This document shows positions 25,186 to 34,413 of a stretch of 64,000 nucleotides of DNA, one piece after another. The notes below the pieces were generated by a model that made no database searches, had not been told where the DNA came from, and saw nothing but the letters and a program-made list of their open reading frames with translations. The position numbers and the translations under genes are program-made. This DNA comes from Bradyrhizobium sp. BTAi1. GTDB lineage: Bacteria > Pseudomonadota > Alphaproteobacteria > Rhizobiales > Xanthobacteraceae. Where the stretch lies: positions 4,607,501 through 4,671,500 of the forward strand of contig NC_009485.1 of assembly GCF_000015165.1 (NCBI RefSeq), written 5' to 3'. Within the stretch, counting starts at the first letter, position 1, and the number at the start of each line of letters is the position of its first letter.

Positions 25186-26775
25186 TTAATTGTTGCTAAA
25201 CGGGAAACACTGTCCGCCGGCAGTTTTCAACGTTCCGCACATCTTGTTGGCCTCTTCCTTGGTCGCGAAGGGGCCGACGGCCGCACGGTACTTGACACCG
25301 CCCTTTTCACCCAGATCCGCGCGCTTGATGATCGGCTCATATTTGCCGAGCACGGCTGAGTACTTGTCCTGCGCGGCCTTGTAGGCCCGCATGGCCTCGT
25401 CCTCGCTGGCCTGCGACGAGATCGAGACCAGATAGCCGCCCGTAGCGCCGCCGCCGCTCGACGGGGCCTGCTCAGTGACCGGAACAGCAGTGGCGATCCG
25501 CGCCGGCGCGGGTGCCGACGGCTGCGGCGTAAGCGGCATCGGGCTGTCCCCGGTCGGCGGATTGGCCGAGGCATTGGCGTTGGCCGCGGATTTCTTGCCA
25601 GCCTTCGCGGCCTTGGCCGGGGGCGGCGTCGGCGCCGCAGCGCCCGGATCGGCTGCCGCCTGGTTGCCGCCGGTCACCGACAGCGTCTTGATCGGACGCG
25701 GATCGCTGTTCGGCAGCGTCCCATTGGCGTTGGCCATTTGCGACGGCATGCCACCCGGCGCGACGCTCGACGCCGCCGGCGGCGCGCCGTTCTGGTTGAG
25801 CTGCGGGAACACGACGCGCGGATTGCCTCCGCGCGCATTCGCATTCACGTCCATCGGCGTCTCCTCGCGGGACACCAACTTCTCGCCGCCATCATTGCCG
25901 AGCAGGCGATCGGGCACTTTCGGCGTCGCATCCTGCTGCGCCATGATCTTGGTCGGCGTATTGTCAGCCCGGATGATCGGCGGCTCGCCGGTCCGGGCGG
26001 ACGAGATATAGGTCTTGTAGCCGTAGGCGCCGCCGGTTCCGACCACGGCCAGCGTCAGCACTGCCAGGACCGTGCTCATGCCGCTGCGGCGACGGGGCCT
26101 CTCTTCTTCCTCGCCCTCGTCATAGCCGTCCTGATAGCCGTATTGGCCATCCTGGAACTCGTTGTCGCCCTGAAAACCCTGCTGGTTGGCCCCCATCTGG
26201 CCGAACAGCGCATCATCGTAGCGCGATGAATCCTGATCGTTGTCGTCGAAATCCGAACCGCGATTGTAGTCGGGATCGTTCTCGGCGAAGCGATGGCGCG
26301 ACTCGCCGACGCTGTAATCAAGCTTGGACAGTTGGTCAGCGAACTCATTGTTCGGATAACCGGCCTGCTGCCGCTGGGCCGGCGCGGCAGCAAAATTCGG
26401 CTCGGAAAAACCGGGCTCCTGGCCGCGCTGATCCTGGAAGCCAGCCGGGAAGGCCGGGGGCTGCGGAGCCGGCGGCTCACGTCCCATGTCGGCAAACGGA
26501 TTGGCCGCCGTCGGTTGCGGAGCGTTCGAGCGCTGCATCCATGTCGGAGGCCCGGCCGGCGGCATGCCGGCGGCTTGATCGGGGGCAGCCGGCGCGGCCG
26601 GCCTGGCATTGGCGCGTGGAGCAGCCTGGGGCGTCGCGCGGCCCGATTGCGCGAAAGGATCGTTTTGCCCGATCAGGCGAGCGAGCTCGGCGAGCGGATC
26701 GGCATCGGCCGGCTGGTTTCCACCGCGGCCAAAACCATCAGCGGGAAAGGGTCTGTCCTGGTAACGATCAGCCAT
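25186..26775 (-). CDS. SPOR-domain membrane protein
   Basis: Encodes 529 residues. Residues about 1-220 are cytoplasmic, Pro/Gln/Ala/Asp-rich and low complexity. An Arg-rich stop-transfer ('RPRRRSGM') precedes a single membrane helix ('STVLAVLTLAVVGTGGAYGY', about 235-255). A periplasmic linker then leads to the C-terminal SPOR domain (about 450-529: 'GGYLVSISSQASEDEAMRAY', 'VGPFATKEEANKMCGTLK'). SPOR domains bind denuded septal glycan and target proteins to the division site. This architecture between argS and nagZ is usual in Rhizobiales. Confidence 0.88.
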   Translation of the reverse strand: MADRYQDRPFPADGFGRGGNQPADADPLAELARLIGQNDPFAQSGRATPQAAPRANARPAAPAAPDQAAGMPPAGPPTWMQRSNAPQPTAANPFADMGREPPAPQPPAFPAGFQDQRGQEPGFSEPNFAAAPAQRQQAGYPNNEFADQLSKLDYSVGESRHRFAENDPDYNRGSDFDDNDQDSSRYDDALFGQMGANQQGFQGDNEFQDGQYGYQDGYDEGEEEERPRRRSGMSTVLAVLTLAVVGTGGAYGYKTYISSARTGEPPIIRADNTPTKIMAQQDATPKVPDRLLGNDGGEKLVSREETPMDVNANARGGNPRVVFPQLNQNGAPPAASSVAPGGMPSQMANANGTLPNSDPRPIKTLSVTGGNQAAADPGAAAPTPPPAKAAKAGKKSAANANASANPPTGDSPMPLTPQPSAPAPARIATAVPVTEQAPSSGGGATGGYLVSISSQASEDEAMRAYKAAQDKYSAVLGKYEPIIKRADLGEKGGVKYRAAVGPFATKEEANKMCGTLKTAGGQCFPFSNN

Positions 26776-26870
26776 CGTGATGAAGCGTCCCTGCGGGTGA
26801 GCCGCATATGCGTCCTAAGGCGGACCCTGCCAGATTGAGGCCCCCAACTGAAGTCGCGTGTTTCCCCCAA

Positions 26871-28667
26871 TCAGCGCATTGCGTCAGGAGCATTAACGCC
26901 CAAGATCGCGAGTCCCGACGCCAGAACCGAGACGACGCCCTGAACCATGGCCAAACGTGCCATGGTCAATTCTGCATCATCATCGATAATGAAGCGTAAA
27001 TAGGGCAAATCCCGCCCCCGCGTCCAGAGGGCGTGAAATTCGCTAGCAAGATCATAGAGGTAGAAGGCCACCCTGTGCGGCTCATGGGCAAGGGCCGCGC
27101 TTTCCACCGTACGTGGGTACAGCGCCAGCCGTTTCAAGAGGTCGATCTCGGAGGGATCGGCGAGTTTTTCGAGCTTGGCCTGGCGAAGGAACGCGAGTCG
27201 CGCCCCCTCCTCCACGGGCAGGCTGGGGAAGCTGTCCCGGGCATTGCGGAAGATCGAATGCCCCCGGGCATGGCCATATTGGACATAGAAGACCGGATTG
27301 TCGCGCGACTGCTCGATGACCTTGGCGAGGTCGAAATCGAGCACGGCGTCGTTCTTGCGATAAAGCATCATGAAACGGACCGCATCGCGCCCCACTTCAT
27401 CAACAACTTCCCGCAAAGTGACGAAGTCGCCGGAGCGCTTCGACATCTTCACCGGCTCGCCGTTGCGCAACAGCTTCACGAGCTGAACGACCTTGACGTC
27501 GAGCACCGCCTGCGCGGCCGTCACCGCCTTCACCGCGGCCTGCATCCGCTTGATGTAGCCGCCATGATCGGCGCCGAACACGTCGATCAGGTCGGCAAAG
27601 CCGCGCTCGAATTTGTGCCGGTGGTTGGCGATATCCGAGGCGAAATAGGTGTAGGAGCCGTCCGACTTGATCAAGGGGCGATCGACGTCGTCGCCATAGG
27701 CGGTGGCGCGGAACAGCAACTGCTCGCGATCCTCCCAATCCTCGACCGGGGCGCCCTTCGGCGGCGGCAGACGGCCTTCATAGACGTCGCCGCGTTCGCG
27801 CAGGAATTCGATCGTCTCGGCGACCTTGTTGGTGCTGCCTGCGATCAGCGAGCGCTCCGAAAAGAACACGTCGTGCCGGATGTTGAGCGCGGCGAGATCG
27901 TCCTTGATCTCGGCCATCATCATCGCGATCGCCTTGTCGCGCACGATCGGCAGCCACTGCGCCTCCGGCATCGCCTTCAGCCTGTCGCCATGCTCGGCCG
28001 CGAGCGCCTGCCCCACCGGCTTCAGATAGTCGCCGGGATAGAGCCCTTCCGGGATGGCACCGATCTCCTCGCCGAGCGCCTCGCGATATCTCAGAAACGC
28101 CGAGCGCGCGAGCACGTCGACCTGCGCGCCGGCGTCGTTGATGTAGTACTCGCGGGTGACATCGCGGCCGGCGAACTGCAACAGGCTGCATAACGCGTCA
28201 CCGAACACGGCACCGCGGCAATGGCCGACATGCATCGGCCCGGTCGGGTTGGCCGAGACATATTCGACATTGACCTTCGGCGCGCCCACGACCGGCGCGA
28301 TGCGGCCATAGGCATCGCCGTCGCGCAGGATCGTGCCGAGCTGCCTCGCCCAGACCACCGGGTGCAGGGTCAGGTTGATGAAGCCGGGGCCGGCGACATC
28401 GACCTTTGCGACCAGTTCGTCGGCCCGCAGCCGTTCGGCGATCGCCTCGGCGAGGTCGCGCGGCTTGGCCTTGGCCTCCTTGGCAAGCACCATCGCGGCA
28501 TTGGTGGCCATGTCGCCATGGCTCGGATCGCGCGGCGGCTCGACGACCACGCGCGAGACATCGATGCCCTCGGGCCAATTGCCGTCCTTGGCGAGCGCCG
28601 CGCAGATTGCGTGGACGCGCGCGAGGACGTCAGCAAACAAATGAAGATTGGAAGCTTGTTCGAGCAT
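26871..28667 (-). CDS. argS: arginyl-tRNA synthetase
   Basis: Encodes 598 residues, close to the usual length. The N-terminal Add-1 domain is followed by the class I motif 'SANPTGPMHVGHCRGAV' (HIGH variant HVGH). The KMSKS equivalent is 'VKMSKRSGDFVTLREVVDE', and the anticodon-binding helices end with 'LGVNAPDAMR'. It charges tRNA-Arg. The dgt stop lies 8 nt upstream of its start, so the two are co-transcribed; the SPOR gene follows after 95 nt. Confidence 0.97.
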   Translation of the reverse strand: MLEQASNLHLFADVLARVHAICAALAKDGNWPEGIDVSRVVVEPPRDPSHGDMATNAAMVLAKEAKAKPRDLAEAIAERLRADELVAKVDVAGPGFINLTLHPVVWARQLGTILRDGDAYGRIAPVVGAPKVNVEYVSANPTGPMHVGHCRGAVFGDALCSLLQFAGRDVTREYYINDAGAQVDVLARSAFLRYREALGEEIGAIPEGLYPGDYLKPVGQALAAEHGDRLKAMPEAQWLPIVRDKAIAMMMAEIKDDLAALNIRHDVFFSERSLIAGSTNKVAETIEFLRERGDVYEGRLPPPKGAPVEDWEDREQLLFRATAYGDDVDRPLIKSDGSYTYFASDIANHRHKFERGFADLIDVFGADHGGYIKRMQAAVKAVTAAQAVLDVKVVQLVKLLRNGEPVKMSKRSGDFVTLREVVDEVGRDAVRFMMLYRKNDAVLDFDLAKVIEQSRDNPVFYVQYGHARGHSIFRNARDSFPSLPVEEGARLAFLRQAKLEKLADPSEIDLLKRLALYPRTVESAALAHEPHRVAFYLYDLASEFHALWTRGRDLPYLRFIIDDDAELTMARLAMVQGVVSVLASGLAILGVNAPDAMR

Positions 28668-28675
28668 GTCGCCGC

Positions 28676-29842
28676 CTAACGCAAATCCGGGGTCGAGTCA
28701 AAAAGACGGTGGTGCTCGGTTAAGGCGAAACGGTCGGTCATTCCGGCGATAAAATGGCCGATCCGGCGGGCGCGGTCGCCCTCGCTGTCGCATCCCTCCA
28801 GCCAGCCCGCCGGCAGCGACGCGGGATCGGCCTGATAGCGGCCGAACAGATCGGCCACGATTCGCTCGGCATCGCGCATCACCCGCATCACCCGCTCGTG
28901 CCGATACATGCGCTGCCAGAGGAACCGCTTGATCGTCGCCTCATGCTCGGCGACGTCGGCCGGAAACGCCACCAATGGACCGGCATGTCGCCGCACATCG
29001 TGCGGGGACATCGGCTGCGCCCGCTCGATCCGCCGCTGCGACTCGGCCGCGACTGCCGCGATCAGATAGGAGATCAGTTCGCGCACCAGCTCGGCGCCAC
29101 GTCTGAGGTCGACGAGGCCAGGATAATGGCGATCGATGTCGCCGATCATGGCCTCGAGCAGCGGCACCTCGCGCAAATCGTCCACGGTGAACAGACCGGC
29201 CCGCAGGCCGTCGTCGATGTCATGGGCGTCATAGGCGATGTCGTCGGACAAGGCGGCGATCTGGGCTTCCAGAGAGGCGTAGCTCCACAGCTCCAGGTCG
29301 AAGCGCGCATTGAAGTCGGCGATCCCGCTGGGAACGGCCTCGTGCAACGGTCCGTTGTGCTTGACGATGCCCTCGAGCGATTCCCAGGTCAGGTTGAGGC
29401 CATCGAAATCCGGATAGCGCTGCTCGAACGTGGTGACGATGCGCAGTGTCTGGGCATTGTGATCGAAGCCGCCATGGGCCTCCATGCAGCGGTTCAGCGC
29501 CCGCTCCCCGGCATGGCCGAATGGCGGGTGGCCGAGATCATGCGCCAGCGCCAGGGTCTCGGTCAGGTCCTCGTCAAGGCCGAGCTGGCGGGCGAGCGCG
29601 CGGGCGATCTGGGCGACTTCCAGGGAGTGGGTCAAACGGGTGCGGTAATGGTCGCCCTCGTGGAAGACGAACACCTGGGTCTTGTGCTTGAGCCTGCGGA
29701 AGGCGGTCGAATGGATCACCCGGTCGCAATCCCGGCGGAACGGGCTGCGGGTCCGGGACGGCGGCTCGGCGACCAGCCGACCCCGGCTGCGATCGGGATC
29801 GCAGGAATAAGGTGCGCGGGGGGCAGCCATTCCGACCGACAC
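28676..29842 (-). CDS. dgt: dGTP triphosphohydrolase-like HD protein
   Basis: Encodes 388 residues. The HD-domain motif '[15 protein letters not shown]' and '[26 protein letters not shown]' mark the type-2 dGTPase-like family, which hydrolyses dNTPs to nucleosides and triphosphate. The frame starts with GTG; an ATG four codons later (29830, 'MAAPRAPYS') is an equally reasonable start. It is divergent from erpA (gap about 110 nt) and followed at once by argS, a usual order in Rhizobiales. Confidence 0.93.
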
Positions 29843-29951
29843 GGGCGATTGTTCCCTTGGAGATTTGATTCCTCGACGAAGCCCACTTAACTATGGGGAG
29901 TGCCCGATACCAAATGAATAGGGCATGACGAGCTTCAGGAGACTCTTGGTG

Positions 29952-30293
29952 ATGACCGCAACCACGACCACCCCCGTCACCATCAGCGAACGCGCCGCCC
30001 GCCGCATCGGCGAGATCCTCGGCAAGGAGACGGAAGGCGCCATGCTGCGCATTTCCGTCGAAGGCGGCGGCTGCTCCGGCTTCCAGTACAAGTTCGACAT
30101 CGACCGCGCCAAGGCCGACGACGACCTCGTGATCGCGCGCGACCGCGCCGTGGTGCTGGTCGATCCGGCCTCGGTGCCGTTCCTGGCCGGATCGGAGGTC
30201 GATTTCGTCGACGACCTGATGGGCGCCTCGTTCCGGATCAACAATCCCAATGCCACCGCCTCCTGCGGCTGCGGCACCAGCTTCTCGGTCTAA
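29952..30293 (+). CDS. erpA: A-type iron-sulfur cluster carrier, ErpA-like
   Basis: Encodes 113 residues. The three cluster ligands are C41 ('GGGCSGFQYKF'), C105 and C107 ('ASCGCGTSFSV'). A-type carriers deliver Fe-S clusters to apoproteins such as those for isoprenoid synthesis and respiration. The ATG at 29952 lies 9-10 nt after CAGGAG; the open frame extends nine codons further. ErpA is the best guess from its position beside dgt; SufA/IscA-type relatives share the motif. Confidence 0.9.
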   Translation: MTATTTTPVTISERAARRIGEILGKETEGAMLRISVEGGGCSGFQYKFDIDRAKADDDLVIARDRAVVLVDPASVPFLAGSEVDFVDDLMGASFRINNPNATASCGCGTSFSV

Positions 30294-30308
30294 CACCCCT
30301 CTCCTGCG

Positions 30309-32627
30309 TCAGGCCTCCGCCGCCACCGAGGCGCCGTCCTCGGACGGCGCCAAGCTCGGTGCCGCGACGGTCGGCGCCGCCGGGCCAAGCGCCTTCAGCA
30401 TCGCCGCGACCATCGCCGGCTTGCGCAGCGGCTTGGCCAGAAAATCGGACATCCCAGCCTCGCGGCACTGCTTGATGTCGTCGGGGAAGGCGTTGGCGGT
30501 GAGCGCGATGATCGGCAGCTCGGCGAGCCGCCCGCCCTTGGCGCGGATCGTCCGGGTGGCGGTGATGCCGTCCATCTCCGGCATGCGGACGTCCATCAGG
30601 ACGAGATCGAACTCCTGTTCGCCGGCCGCGTTCACCGCCTGCAGCCCGTCCGGCACGATGCACTTCTCGACGGCAAACTCCTGCAACATCTTCGACACGA
30701 CCATGCGGTTGGTGGCGTCGTCTTCCGCAATCAAGACGCGCAATGGGCGGCCGAGCGCCTCGATGCGCTCCTTGAGATCGCCGGCACCGACCCGGTCGCC
30801 GCGCTGATCGGAGATCTGCTTGTCGCTCCACGGCAAGGTCAGGCTGAAGCGGAACGTAGAGCCTTCGCCCTGCACCGACGACACGGCAATGGCGCCGCCC
30901 ATCTGCTCGATGATGCGGCGGGAGATCGCGAGGCCAAGCCCGGTGCCGCCAAAGCGGCGGTTGATGGAGGCGTCCGCCTGGGCGAAATCGGTGAACAGCT
31001 TGCCGACGCGGTCGGCGGGAATGCCGATGCCGGTGTCGGAGACCCGCCACTCGATCGTCGCCTTGTGATCGTCGCGGGTGCGGCAGGCCACGGCGATGGT
31101 GAGGCCGCCGCGCTCGGTGAACTTGACGGCATTGGAGGCGAGATTGATGAGCACCTGGCGAATGCGCGCGACATCGCCCTTCAGCGCCGGCGGCAATTTC
31201 GGGTCGATATCGGCGTTGACCAGCAGGCTCTTGGTCTTCGCATTGACGCCGATGATCGCCGTGACGGCCTCGACCAGGGCGGCCGGCGAAAAGTCGACCG
31301 ATTCGAACTCCAGCTTGCCGGCGTTGAGCTTCGAGAGGTCAAGAATGTCGTTGAGGATGCGCTGCAGATTGTCGCCGGACTCGCGGATCGTCATGACCGC
31401 GTGACGCTGCTCGGGATCGAGCTTGGTCTCCAACAGCGTCGAAGCCAGGCCCAGCACGCCGTTCATCGGCGTGCGGATCTCGTGGCTCATCATCGCCAGG
31501 AATTCGGATTTCGCCCGGCTCTCGGCCTCGGCCTGTTCGGCACGCCAGCGCTCGGTGACGTCGCGGCCGAAGCCGCGATAGCCTGCGAATTTTCCCTCAT
31601 AGTCGCGCGCCGGCCGCGCGGTCAATGCCCAGCGCCGCCGTTCGCCGCCGGCGACCACGACATGGATCAGGATCTCCGGAATCGACAGCCGCCGCGCCAT
31701 GCGATCGGCGAAGGTCGCCAAGGTGGCCGTGTCGGTCGGACACAGATATTCCAGCGTGTCGACGAGCCGTTCGCCCTTGAGCTGATCGAGCGGCAGCTGG
31801 GCCACGTCGGCGAAGCGCTGCGGCGCATCGATCAGGCGGCCCTCGGCATCGGTCTGCCACAGCCAGCTCGCGGCGTTCTCCTGGAATTCCTTGAGCAGCA
31901 GCGAGATCGTCTCGTTCTGCCGCTCGTGCCGGATCTGGGCCTTCAGGTTTTCCAGGAACACATTGCCGTGCGACACCAGATGGCGCACCATGAAGGAGGA
32001 GTAAAGCAGCAGAAAGACCACCAGCACCAGATAGGTCGTGCCGCCACACAGCAACAGCGAGCCGACGGACGCCAGCATCAGCGTCCAGGTGTAGGTCAGC
32101 CCCGCCCGCGGCACGCTCGACATCGCGAACGCGCCGCCGGAGATCATGCCTGTCATCAGCGAGCCGACGATGATCTGCAGTTCCGGCTCGATCTGCGGCA
32201 TCAGGATCAGCGGCAGCGATCCCCACACCGCGGCGAGGAAGAAGGCCTGCAATGTCATGCGCCGGAGGCCGCGCTCGGACGCCTCCTTCGGCCGCGACTT
32301 GCGGGCACGCCACCAGCCGCGCAGTGCGAGGCCTCCGGCCACAGCGATCGACAGGCCCCACGCCGTCAGAAATGCGTTGGAGATGTGGTTCCAGAACACC
32401 CCGAGAATGATTGCGGCATTGGCGAAGTTGATGCCGATCGTCACCGGGACAAGGCTCGCTACGGCGTCGATCTGCCGCGCCCGGATGCGCCGGCGATCAC
32501 GCTCGGTCAGGGACTCGTCGTCGAGCCCTTCGATCGCACTGAAGCCGCCGATCCAGAGAAAGAAGGCGCTGAGCGGATTGCCGCCGGCAGTGCGCTTGGA
32601 GCTGGATGTGTCCCCGGGCCAATTCAT
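30309..32627 (-). CDS. membrane-bound hybrid histidine kinase
   Basis: Encodes 772 residues from 'MNWPGDTSSS'. Several membrane helices span about residues 55-215 (MASE-like but unassigned). A PAS-type domain follows at about 245-365, then HisKA with H382 in 'MMSHEIRTPMNGVLG', an HATPase_c with 'NLASNAVKF', 'DTGIGIP' and 'GGTGLGLAISRRI', and a C-terminal receiver with D679 in 'LVLMDVRMPEMDG'. The signal is unknown. No response regulator is adjacent, so it may feed a phosphotransfer protein elsewhere or the receiver at 16952. It ends 15 nt from the convergent erpA. Confidence 0.92.
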   Translation of the reverse strand: MNWPGDTSSSKRTAGGNPLSAFFLWIGGFSAIEGLDDESLTERDRRRIRARQIDAVASLVPVTIGINFANAAIILGVFWNHISNAFLTAWGLSIAVAGGLALRGWWRARKSRPKEASERGLRRMTLQAFFLAAVWGSLPLILMPQIEPELQIIVGSLMTGMISGGAFAMSSVPRAGLTYTWTLMLASVGSLLLCGGTTYLVLVVFLLLYSSFMVRHLVSHGNVFLENLKAQIRHERQNETISLLLKEFQENAASWLWQTDAEGRLIDAPQRFADVAQLPLDQLKGERLVDTLEYLCPTDTATLATFADRMARRLSIPEILIHVVVAGGERRRWALTARPARDYEGKFAGYRGFGRDVTERWRAEQAEAESRAKSEFLAMMSHEIRTPMNGVLGLASTLLETKLDPEQRHAVMTIRESGDNLQRILNDILDLSKLNAGKLEFESVDFSPAALVEAVTAIIGVNAKTKSLLVNADIDPKLPPALKGDVARIRQVLINLASNAVKFTERGGLTIAVACRTRDDHKATIEWRVSDTGIGIPADRVGKLFTDFAQADASINRRFGGTGLGLAISRRIIEQMGGAIAVSSVQGEGSTFRFSLTLPWSDKQISDQRGDRVGAGDLKERIEALGRPLRVLIAEDDATNRMVVSKMLQEFAVEKCIVPDGLQAVNAAGEQEFDLVLMDVRMPEMDGITATRTIRAKGGRLAELPIIALTANAFPDDIKQCREAGMSDFLAKPLRKPAMVAAMLKALGPAAPTVAAPSLAPSEDGASVAAEA

Positions 32628-33428
32628 GAGGGCGCAACGTTTCCTTGTGATCCCCTGCCATGCACGAGCGGCTGCTTCAGCGGCGTTAATTGTTCCGCCC
32701 GTAGAATTACGGAACGGACCTGTCTGGCCGGCGCTCGCTGTTGCTGTGATCCCCAAGGACCGCCGCGTGCCGTCATCAACTCACCCAGGCAATTCACCCA
32801 GGCACGGTTTCGCTGTCTCGCGGCGCGAACCGCCCGAGCTGTGCGTTTCGATGTCACCCTCTTGAAAGCAAGGGCGCAGGGAATGCCGGGCGCTGGCCGC
32901 AACCCATGGCCCGCCTGCAGCAAAAAAAGCAGGCGGCAGTCACCACAGGTCGAGCCGGTCAACCGGCATTCCCTGCACGACGGCTCTACGCTTTATACGC
33001 ATTCTCCCCGGGGACCGGGCTGTCTTGCCCCCGTGACCGGCAGATCATCGTCACCGCCAGCGTAGCATCAGCATCGGGATGCCAGGACCATGCGATTTCG
33101 GCGTGCGCTCCGGCCCGTTCGTCGGCATGACCTACGCCATGCTGCGGACCGCAGCGCCCATCGCATCCCACCCCGCGTGCCGTGACGATCGCGATACGCC
33201 CCTCGTGCCGAGGCGAGACGCGCTCATACCAGCACGAATTCTGAAAAAGAGAAACAGAAATCTTTTTCGGCTCCGGACTGGACAAGCCAAATCAACTTGA
33301 AGACGCTGATGAAAATGGACTTCGTGCGCAGACGGAAATGACGCCGCAGAGCAGATGAAAGCTCCTATCAACATCCTGCTGCGCAGGCCCGATTTGCCCG
33401 TCGCGCAGGCCGATCGCGAGCGCCGCAT
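32628..33428. other. 800-base intergenic stretch without a supported gene
   Basis: Open frames of up to about 100 codons exist on both strands but are Arg/Ala/Ser-rich, overlap one another and lack ribosome sites. The segment contains the nested inverted repeat described separately (32876-32976). Part of it may be an old repeat or a decayed gene; I cannot assign it. Confidence 0.5.
32876..32976. repeat. nested inverted repeat with A-tract loop
   Basis: A perfect 14-nt inverted repeat (GCAGGGAATGCCGG at 32876-32889, its complement at 32963-32976) encloses a second hairpin, CCGCCTGC / GCAGGCGG (32911-32936), whose loop is AGCAAAAAAA. The structure could fold in RNA from either strand. No adjacent gene ends within 200 nt, so it is not an obvious terminator. 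Confidence 0.65.
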
Positions 33429-34169
33429 TCAGAGCACGGCACCGGAGGCGTAGGCGCTGGCCCAATTCGGGAAGCCGTTCTCGACGGCGCGCGCCGCGGC
33501 GCGATCCCAATCATAGGTCAGCGCCAGCAGCTCCGCCTGCCAATGGCCGCGCCGCTCCGTCAGGATGGCGTAACGGGCATGCGGCGAACGATATTCGAGC
33601 TGGGCGGCGATCGGAATGTCGCCGAAGACAGGACAACCGACGCTGCCGGGATTGACGATCAACGGGCCGCGGAGCACCTGCACGACCGCCTGCCGGTGAC
33701 TATGTCCGCACAGGACGAGCCCGGCACCGCCGATATTGGCGAGGCGCGACGTCAGCACGTCGCGACGGGCCGGGACATAGCGGCCGTCCTCCAACATCTC
33801 CTCAAGCAGACAGGCACTGTCGTCGTCGGGCGTGCCGTGAACGGCGAGAATGCCCTGCTCCAGCGCAATCCGCGCAGGCAGGCCATGCAAATGGAGACGC
33901 TGCTCGGCGGTCAGCGCTGCCCGCGAAAACCGGCCGGCCGGCGAGAGCTTCTCCTCGGGCCATTCCTGGATCCAGCGATCATGATTGCCCCGCACCGTCG
34001 GCAGCGCCAGCTGCTCCAGCAATGCGAAGGTTTCACGCGGCCACAACGGACCGGTCACACAGTCGCCGAGATTGATCGTGGCGTCGACGCCGCGCGTCTC
34101 GATGTCCGCAAGCACCGCCTCCAGCGCCGGCAGATTGCCATGCACGTCGGATATCACGGCCAGTCGCAT
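33429..34169 (-). CDS. metallophosphoesterase (YfcE/MJ0936-like)
   Basis: Encodes 246 residues of the calcineurin-like fold with all metal-binding motifs: 'SDVHGNLPAL', 'NLGDCVTGP', 'VRGNHDRW', 'AVHGTPDDD' and 'LCGHSHRQAV', plus 'IVNPGSVGCP'. Such enzymes hydrolyse phosphodiesters or phosphomonoesters; the substrate is unknown. It is cytoplasmic and divergent from the MHS transporter gene, with about 240 nt between the starts. Confidence 0.88.
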   Translation of the reverse strand: MRLAVISDVHGNLPALEAVLADIETRGVDATINLGDCVTGPLWPRETFALLEQLALPTVRGNHDRWIQEWPEEKLSPAGRFSRAALTAEQRLHLHGLPARIALEQGILAVHGTPDDDSACLLEEMLEDGRYVPARRDVLTSRLANIGGAGLVLCGHSHRQAVVQVLRGPLIVNPGSVGCPVFGDIPIAAQLEYRSPHARYAILTERRGHWQAELLALTYDWDRAAARAVENGFPNWASAYASGAVL

Positions 34170-34413
34170 CGGTCCTCTCCTTCACCGCCCGGCGCAGAGC
34201 TATCACTTCGAATCCCGGGTGTCGCATTCGATCCACATCGGGCCCGGACATATCCCGACCGACGCCTCCTGTCGTTCGCTCGCGCAGCGGAACGGCATTG
34301 TTCAGGACATGCGACGCATGGTAATTCGGTATTCGGGGATTCTCGAGACATGTGCCGCATTCGCGCCCTCGATCGGGGCAGCCTGTTTGCGCACAGCAGG
34401 GGAGCATGGGGCG

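Noticed and set aside
31065..33065. A 666-codon plus-strand open frame opposite the hybrid histidine kinase
   Set aside because: It is a high-GC shadow: Arg/His/Gln-rich, no ribosome site, and fully antisense to a gene with complete kinase motifs.
32906..33428. Overlapping small frames on both strands of the 33-kb gap
   Set aside because: None has a ribosome site; they overlap one another and include repeat sequence.
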